Source of the DNA: Asterella californica | Lineage: Eukaryota; Streptophyta; Marchantiopsida; Marchantiales; Aytoniaceae | Assembly (NCBI GenBank): GCA_036924285.1 | Contig: JAYKYS010000004.1 | Span: forward strand, 16,276,001-16,340,000 | DNA length: 64,000 bases | Direction: 5' to 3' | Part shown: positions 57,422 to 64,000 of the stretch, one piece after another | How positions within the stretch are numbered: the first letter of the stretch is position 1 | Layout of the letters: each line of letters begins with the position of its first letter | Notes under the pieces: model-generated | Told to the model about the DNA's origin: nothing | Databases searched by the model: none | What the model saw: only the letters and a program-made list of their open reading frames with translations | Position numbers and translations under genes: made by a program

Positions 57422-58402
57422 CACAGACAATCACGAGAACAAAAAGAGATATATCCAAATCTCACTTTATATACACATATGTTATGTACTACAAAAATGA
57501 GATGAGAAGACTAGAACAGTCTCTAATCTTGACTCAAGTCCTTAAATCCAATCCTGGGACAAGAACCGTCGAAGCATAACTAGAAGCAAAGGAAGCTGAT
57601 AACTCAGCTTCACAACAGTATCTCACTACCCAAACTTATGTACAGCAGCCACATCCATAATAACACCACTGCATCACCGCCACTAAGTATTCCACTAGCC
57701 AAAATGATCATATCATTCTAACCCAAATGACATATCATTCTAACCCAAATGATCATATCGTTCTAATACAAATGAGAGTCGAGAACGTATCTCACGCAGC
57801 TAAAAGCATAATCCGTATCTAAATCCAAAACTCGCTACGTCACCACCGCTCACTATATCACTAGTCTAAATGATCAGATGGCTCTAATCCAAATGAGGGT
57901 CGAGAGCGTAACCCACGTAGCTAACGATATAGTGAGAATCGCGTCGAAAGCTGAAGTATCCACTTGACCCGTAATAAAGAAGCTAAAGAATACCGATCAG
58001 GAGACTTCTTCCTTTCTCTGAAGGGTCTTCAGAAACTTATAGGGACTTCCTCCTGACTCTATAGGCTCCAAGAATCCTAAGATCCGACAACCAACAACCA
58101 AGATATGTATAATTTTTGGTCTTAGGTGATCAGAAAAATTGACCTCGACAAACTCATTGAGATACAAGTTATATATTTGAAGAATAACAATGTAAATAAC
58201 AACCTACTATCATTTTGCACCGTTCGCCGGCGGTCCGCCGATCCACCATTAATCCAAAAACTTGTAAAATTAAAAAAATAATTTTGATCTCCTCGACGAG
58301 ATCTATTCAATGCTGCTGTCAAAATTGTATTCGCAACAAGTTTGGGAAAAATAATTTTTCCATGATCTTTTATTCAAATCATAGTCGGTTCACGACACGA
58401 CA
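57286..58402 (-). repeat. long LTR-like repeat, copy 4 (partial)
   Basis: The low-coordinate end resembles copy 3 (CTCGGACCTTC, GTCGAGTTCACCA, then GTTGTCC and GACTGTGGAG). The middle (57,640-57,960) contains three ATGATCATAT-type short repeats not seen in the others. The right end runs into the EKHFRQKLEFT repeat, so the exact boundary is unclear. Confidence 0.45.
57353..57418 (+). repeat. GA microsatellite, about 33 units
   Basis: An almost uninterrupted GA run. The ORFs that cross it are artefacts of the repeat. Confidence 0.95.
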
Positions 58403-58560
58403 ACGTGTTTCAGAAAAACACTTTAGACAAAAACTTGAGTTCACATGTATTCCTACGTCAAATTTCCAAAACCTCCTAAAAAGAATAATTGACTCCAAAA
58501 AACTCGCTGACATACAAGTTATATGTTTGTGGAATAACAATATGTTATAAATAACAACCT
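58205..58560 (+). repeat. coding-like repeat, plus copy (partner 53,390-53,850)
   Basis: It matches the minus strand of 53,390-53,850, including GATCTATTCAATGCTGCTGTC-like and AAACACTTTAGACAAAAACTT blocks. The peptide SEKHFRQKLEFT-x-x-PTSNFQ is kept, with frameshifts elsewhere. Confidence 0.6.
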
Positions 58561-58626
58561 ACTATCATTTCCACCTTCCGCCAATAGTTTGTTCATCGGT
58601 TTGTCACTTTCACCGGCGGACCGTTG

Positions 58627-59000
58627 CTAACCCGTTGAAATACTCCCCAGTAGACGCACCTCCTCTCCTAACATCATAGGAACAAGTTCATCAAACCGCA
58701 TAAAGGGTTCTGTGATCAAAATCGAAGTGATGAACCGCTTGTACTCAGTAAGCAGTCCCTGCAATATGACCTCGATCAAGACAGTGGGATCAATCTTGAC
58801 TTTGACAGAAGACAATTGATCTACGAGCTGTTTGACATGGTTCACATAGTCGTTTATACAGATCGATCCCTTCTTCATAATGTTGAACTGTTGCAACTAT
58901 TGCAAATTCCGCGCCTCTATTCCTGATTGAAACAGACATGCGAGTGCATCCCAAGCTTTCTTGAGAGTATCACAATCCTGGATGTGACTTTTGTGCACCT
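58627..59000 (-). pseudogene. Ty1/copia gag (UBN2-type) fragment
   Basis: The minus frame gives QFNIMKKGSICINDYVNHVK, QLVDQLSSVKVKIDPTVLIE, LQGLLTEYKRF and RFDELVPMMLGEE. This is the characteristic order of the copia gag family (M-x-x-G-x-S-x-x-x-Y, D-Q-L, L-x-G-L-P-x-E-Y, F-D-E-L). A preceding part (DTLKKAWDALACLFQSGIEAR) is in the same frame beyond one stop. No protease, integrase or RT follows. It abuts chromovirus DNA at about 59,010. Confidence 0.8.
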
Positions 59001-59009
59001 AATGCCTTA

Positions 59010-59580
59010 TTGCGCCAACGGATGCTTTTGCTCAGGTCTAGCTGGAATCGGCAAAGGACGAAGCAACCCTTGTTTCTTCTCATAAAAACCCCGGTTCGCT
59101 TGACAAGTTACGCATATTTTCACAAAGTGGACAACGTCGTCTTTCATGTGGGGCTAGTAAAACTTTTTAGCTATCACTGCTTCACTGGACTTTTCTCTTT
59201 TATGATCTGATAAGGACACATCATGACACTCTTTAAGCAACTTTGTCATAAGTTTTCCTTATCTCACATAAACCCGACTTGTTTGATCTTAACTGCATGT
59301 TCTACAACTTCACTCCTCACTTGAGCTATTCCAAGTACTCCTTCGCTTGGTCATCGTCCATGTAATCTTCACGTATTCGCCTTTCCAAGTCTGACTCCTT
59401 AGGATACATAGCTCACAAAATCTGTATTGACGATGAAAGATATTCCTCCTTGCGACTCAAGGTGTCCGGAACCACATTGTCTTTTCCCGCTTCGTGGATT
59501 AATTCCACATTCATGAACGTCAAGGTATCATGCCACCATAGTTGCTTTGGCATCACCCGATCTTGTGTGCATCTTTAAAG
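59010..59580 (-). pseudogene. chromovirus fragment: RNase H end to integrase zinc domain
   Basis: The minus strand matches 13,125-13,620 of the chromovirus: the VTPKQL...W-H-D-T-L block, KDNVVPD-x-LSRKEEYL, ESDLERRI and ICVTCQANRGFYEKKQGLL. Compared with it, the chromovirus copy lacks about 40 bases after ATGACCAAGC, which explains part of its frame loss. Stops are scattered through this fragment. Confidence 0.8.
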
Positions 59581-59589
59581 AGATCAGAG

Positions 59590-59917
59590 GATACATCTCT
59601 ACACATGACACGCGAGATGTTGACAGTGAGAGTTCGATCAGATCATCTCACAGATGGTTTTATGGTGAAGACTAACTGCTATCGTTACGATCACGGAGTC
59701 TTATGATGTGTTGGTTGGAGGTCCTGTGTTATATCTTATGAGGTTTGTGATAGACTATTGGACAGAGATAGCATCTTATAGACCAGGTTGGCAGTCTGGT
59801 GAGAGACGAGTGAGCCGCTTACGAATGCGATTCAGGGCTAGAGTTGGGACAACGGAGCCTACATCAGGGATTGTGGTGCCCACAAATTACAGGATTCACG
59901 AATTTTTAAATTTTTAA
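59590..59917 (+). pseudogene. retroelement aspartic-protease-like C-terminal fragment
   Basis: The plus frame reads VTITESYDVLVGGPVLYLMR, then VIDYWTEIASYRPGWQSGE. The Y-D-V-L-V-G-G block resembles the I-L-G strand that closes retroviral-type proteases. I associate this exact wording with the protein region upstream of the methyltransferase in the same retroelement family as 16.6-24.9 kb. The catalytic D-T/S-G is not present. Confidence 0.5.
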
Positions 59918-61870
59918 GATTAATAACTTGTTTGTATAACTGAAGAAGCATTGTTACTTAAGATTACTGCTTCCTTAGAGGGAAGATGATCTTATGAGCT
60001 TTTTAATAAGAAGTTGACTTCTTCGGAAGACGACCGTCTTCCGAGAAGCGTCTTCTCAGTTGCGTCTTCGGAAGACGAGAAGACGGCAAAAGACGAGAAG
60101 ACGGCGGAAGACACCTATCTTCCGGAAGACGAAGACCGCGAAGGCCTAACCATGAGTTTCCAGGTAAAAGAGTAGGTGTACCTACTAGGTAACACACAGG
60201 TGGTAGGTAGGTCGGGAAAGACACCTAGGGTCGAAACCCCTAATCTGCGGGGAAGATGCACAGGAAGCGCATTAGCGCATTCCAACTTCCCGCAGCATAG
60301 CGCGCTTGAGAAGATCAATTTCCGAGAGTGAGCTTCGCGAGAGAAAATCGAGTGAGGAAATCGAGAGAGGAAAGCGAGCGAGGTGAGGACCAGTTGGCAG
60401 CTAGGCGAAGGGCGAGATCGAATTGCTGAAGCACGGAAGGCAGAGAGCGAAGGCGTTTTTGTGAGCTCCCGGGAAGCTGACATTGGAGAGTAGTTGAGTA
60501 GAATCGAAGGTGGAATTGAGGCATGGCCAGAAATTGACAGCGGACGCAGCCGTGTGGAGTCGCATTGGAGCTAGGACCAGAGCCAGAAGCGCGCAGAAGG
60601 TCGAAGGCAACTCGGGAAGCAGAAGAAGACTGTAGAGGTTCTTCCCTCGTTCTTTCCCCTTCTCACTTCTTCTCGCCCTTGTTTGGTATCCCCCGCGCTT
60701 CTCCGGTTGGTTGCAGGCAGCCTGATTGATTACCCCCACCCCCATTTTTCCTATTGAGACATTGGGTGCGGAAGCGCTGCCCAATTTCTGTCAGACATCT
60801 TCCTACTTCTTCCTAAGTTCAATTCGAGCTTCCCTACACCTCGTCCCCAAATTGACGATCCCAGTTATCAATTTCCTTATCCTACTACCTCTCTACTCCC
60901 GAAACCTGGAACAGAAGACACTTCGGAAGATTGGAACATCTTCGGAAGACGTTTCTGAACTTAACTGTCTTCGGAAGTCGACTATAACCAATTCGTATCA
61001 AGAGTGGATTTGTGTTGCTTTTGTGTTAAGAGAGGCTTGGTACGAATCCTGAGTGGTGTGGTGAGTTCTTTTGTTATTTCGAGAAGTTGGAAGTCGGGAA
61101 CTAGGTCTGTGCCTCCCGGTCTTCCAAGCTTCTCAACTCCACATCTTCGTAGAGAGACTAGAAGACTGAAAGGCTGGAAAAATGAGCGAGAAGACGTGAG
61201 GGTCCATTTCGGATCTCTTCTGTCCGACCCATAGCAGCCGTTTCTTCTTCTTCCCAAACTTAGAAGAGAGTCGTGAGAAGACTTGCTGGCAGAATCTGGA
61301 GAGAATGGTCGAGGGTCATGTCTTCCCACCGAGCAGCAAGCTTCTTCTGAGTGTGTATGAGAGGTGAGAAGTCAGAAGAACAGAGTGCAACTGTCTTGAG
61401 TCTGTTGTGAGGATAGATTGCGCGTAGGAAGAAGAAGACATGTGAGACTAGTGAAGGGAAGCCTGACTTCGGGAGGTCTTCCGAGAAAGACAATGAATCA
61501 GAAACTATCCCGAATGTCTTCCCAGAGACCACTGTCACTGCAGGAACCCGCAACCATCTTCCGAACCTGTTATGCACTTTATGTTTCACGAATCTTGTAT
61601 CTTCTGATAGGAAGTAGGATGTAATGCAAGGTGGGTTGTCTTCTTGGTAATCCATGCGAGGCCTTGCTTAGATAGGATTGTTTAGATATAGCTCGGAAGA
61701 CGAGAGCTATCTAGGAAGTACTGTTGGAATCTCGGAAGACGGAGTAGCTGTCTTCTGGAAGACTAGTTTCGTCTTCTGAGAAGTAGAAGCTAGACTGTGG
61801 GCACTTGGGAAGGACTGAGCCTCCAGCTCACAATATACACGTGTGGCTTAGTGCAACAGAGTTTTCAAGC
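59918..61870 (+). other. non-coding leader-like region saturated with GAAGAC motifs
   Basis: No protein is recognised. GAAGAC or GTCTTC occurs about 28 times, on both strands, sometimes forming small palindromes such as CGGAAGACGACCGTCTTCCG at about 60,024-60,043. The region precedes the gag-like ORF and could be its LTR or leader. Confidence 0.5.
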
Positions 61871-63762
61871 ATGTCGATGCATCCGCGAGGCTTGGTGTTA
61901 CCAGCGGCAGAATTGGCCGAGGCCACTCCTTTCCTCAAGGAGTTGGGTCTCGACTTCTTCCTGTGGGATTGGAACCTCGCCGATCAGGGACTTTTGGAGG
62001 AGGTGTGGGCAGCATTTCCACCTCGTAACCGTGTACTTGCGAAGGCAGGAGTAGCTCGAGGAAGACCATCTTCCTGGACTGAAGATTGATGACGCAGGGC
62101 TTTCCACAGGCTAGACTACGAGGACCGAGGGTATTGGTTCGAGAAGAAGATTTTGCCCAGTGTCGTGAGTACGTGGCATGTGCCTGGGAGCACTACTTGT
62201 CTTTTCGTGGAAGACAGGCAGGATAGGAATGGGTGGAAGATCGAATCTTACCGAGAGCCGAAGAAGCGACTTCTGGTGAAGCTGTTTCTGCATCTCTTCC
62301 CCAAGGGGAAAGCGCAGAAGACGAGATACCTGGGAGATCAGGACGTAGAGTTCCTGGAAGCAGTGTGGGATGACAGAGTGTCCATCTATTGGAGCGCATA
62401 CGTCCACAACTATGTACAGACGGAGCTAGCGTACTTGGGTACCCCGGCGGGAGGACACTTGACACCTTTCCTCTGCTACTTGTACGTAGCCATGGGGGAT
62501 CTTGGGGAAGATCAGCTGGCGAAGTATGGACCAACAGGGCAACAAGAAGAGAAGGAGGAGACCTCGGAAGACGACGACCGAGCAGCAGTCGCAACTCCCC
62601 CTCCCACTCTGATGCCACAGCTGAGGTCCGGCTCTCACCAGAAGACGCTTCTGGTGAGGGAAGACGAGTCTAGTGGGTCGAAAGACATCATGCCACCGAG
62701 GAAGATGGGTCCTAGAAGTGTACCTAGGACACCCATCTCCCTCATTCATTCAGAATCGGAGTCCGACTCGGAGGAAGAACTGCTGAGTACCCGATCGGAG
62801 CAGAAGACCGCTTCTGCAACACTTAAGAGTCTTCCGAAGACTCCAGAAGACAAGAGAAGAAGGGATACTCCTACTGCGATGCGAGGAAGCGCAGTGAAGA
62901 GACCCGCTCCTGCCATGAGGGATCTTCCACCCCGGAAGATGAGAAGAGTAGCTTCTTCTCGTGCGCAGAAGATGAAGGCCATTGTGGTGGAAGAGGCATC
63001 CTTGCCTCTGGAAGACAAGGTCGATACCCCCGAGCGAGTGGTGGAGATGAACATGTCTTCCGCAGGAAGAAGACTGGAAGAATTCAGCGCCTTCTTCCAC
63101 AAGGAGATCCAGCCAGCTATGGAGTTGTTGGAGAAGAGAGCGAAGGCTCAGGAGAGGCCCTTGCAACCTGGATTCGGCCTGTGCACCTTGCTGCGACAGG
63201 AAGGAGACCAGAAGAAGACGGAGTCGCTAGAAGCTAGTCTCCGCACCAAGGAGAAGTTCGCAGCAAGATACAAGGCGGAAGCAGCCGCTTTTGCCAAGGA
63301 GCTGGTGCAGCTTCGGAAGAGCAACCAGGAGTTGCAGGCGCATGTACAACAGCGTGATCAGGAGGTCTTCCGGAAGATGCACCGGAAGATGCATCGGAAG
63401 ACAAGATGTCTTCTGGAAGACAGGAAGACGAGCCGTCTTCCCAAGTATTCCGCGTGGAGGAAGCGACTTCCCCGGACCCCTATGAGGTCGCCATGGTCCC
63501 TAGTACTGCACTCGTGTCTCAGAAGACCGAAGACGCACCACTCGACTCTGCTTCCCAGAAGACGCTTCCGTCTTCCGAAGCAGAAGCCGAAGCCAAGGAA
63601 GACGCAACCGCAGCGACAGCAGGACCAGCGAAGAGCGATGAGAGGGAAGCTACCTCAGTGACACCCGAGGTAAGCGCAGGGCTTCTCAGTCCATCAGAAG
63701 CCGAACTAGTAGCTCCGATAGGAGCAGATCAGGTAGAGGTTGTCTCCGTGCAATCAGAATAG
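61871..63762 (+). pseudogene. gag-like ORF of a retroelement, broken
   Basis: From ATG 61,871 the frame gives LPAAELAEATPFLKELGLDF, then two adjacent TGA stops (62,087-62,092). It continues with STWHVPGSTTCLFVEDRQDR and YWSAYVHNYVQTELAYLG, a block I associate with gag-like proteins abundant in Marchantia. A Ser/Glu patch (SESESDSEEELL), a basic Pro-rich part and a coiled coil (about 63,205-63,365) follow. Near 63,365-63,405, at tandem CGGAAGATGCAC repeats, the frame is lost; the acidic continuation (63,406-63,762, ending VEVVSVQSE) is in another frame. Its role would be particle structure. The family name is unknown to me. Confidence 0.6.
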
Positions 63763-64000
63763 ATAGTAACCGAAGTGACACACTCCCAGTTTAGTAAGAC
63801 CGAACATGCTATCTTAAGGGTGGCAGTTTTCCATGTAAAATTAGTTAGGACACCATGTGGCAGCATAGGTAGCGTAGGAGAAACAAGGTGGATGGCTAAT
63901 TAGGAGGGGGAACCGCTTGCATGTGGACTGGCAGCCTCCTGTCAACGCCTCTCTCTCCCTGGTGGTCGTCTCCCCTGGTTCTCATGGCAGTGACATAAGT
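63763..64000 (+). other. non-coding tail after the gag-like ORF
   Basis: No ORF was seen. A purine tract AGGAGGGGGAA near 63,902 could be a polypurine tract, but no LTR can be confirmed before the window ends. Confidence 0.3.

Noticed and set aside
57304..57579. Arg/Glu-repeat ORFs around 57.35 kb
   Set aside because: They are produced by the GA microsatellite in three frames.
62087..62092. Read-through or selenocysteine at TGATGA
   Set aside because: Two consecutive stops in an element with other frame damage; simple mutation is sufficient.
60020..63605. GAAGAC motifs as an engineered restriction-site array
   Set aside because: The sites are irregularly spaced, in both orientations, inside retroelement DNA with natural decay.
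1..64000. CRISPR arrays, rRNA genes, bacterial operons, telomeric repeats
   Set aside because: Both strands were read for regularly spaced identical repeats and typical rRNA or telomere strings; none was seen.

Overview
The window looks like nuclear DNA of a land plant, most probably a bryophyte. A liverwort such as Marchantia fits best, from remembered similarity of the retroelement polyproteins and not from a search. Supporting signs are plant-type Ty3/gypsy and Ty1/copia elements, a tRNA-iMet primer-binding site, GT-AG introns, a degraded copy of a plastid tRNA gene, and long AT-rich intergenic stretches. Almost everything except one gene at 42.2-48.3 kb is dead or dying mobile DNA.

Layout. 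1-2,761: a Ty3/gypsy-related element on the minus strand whose pol core is missing. 2,767-4,085: the 3' end of a non-LTR retrotransposon with a zinc knuckle and a restriction-like endonuclease signature; a second inverted copy of its tail lies at 5,165-5,275. 6,994-7,097: a tandem double hairpin that recurs near 53 kb. 8,740-24,890: the main feature, a shattered minus-strand Ty3/gypsy polyprotein whose surviving pieces, in coding order, are a C5 cytosine methyltransferase, reverse transcriptase, RNase H, integrase and a PHD finger. It was broken by a complete but defective chromovirus (about 9,437-16,571), which inserted inside the PHD-finger codons, by an approximately 4.3-kb LTR-rich insertion in the RT gene (18.77-23.10 kb), and by an inversion inside the methyltransferase. 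26.4-28.2, 54.2-55.8 and 57.3-58.4 kb: further copies of the LTR-like repeat found at 20.4-22.4 kb. 28.2-40.2 kb: AT-rich DNA with short minisatellites, a tRNA-like SINE candidate and a plastid trnR-derived fragment.

40.0-48.3 kb: one intact-looking host gene. It has a promoter or leader with paired G-boxes and GA repeats, then exons coding for a very acidic protein of about 1,830 residues with seven tandem repeats of about 87 residues. I do not recognise it.

53.4-59.9 kb: a mosaic of copia gag, Ty3 gag, chromovirus integrase and retroelement protease fragments. 60.0-63.8 kb: a region containing a gag-like ORF, and about fifty copies of the hexamer GAAGAC or its complement spread over coding and non-coding DNA on both strands, where fewer than two are expected by chance.

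The strongest candidate for an unusual biological system is the retroelement combining a DNA methyltransferase with a PHD finger (writer plus reader of chromatin marks). The GAAGAC-saturated block and the conserved double hairpin come next. All assignments rest on motif reading by eye.
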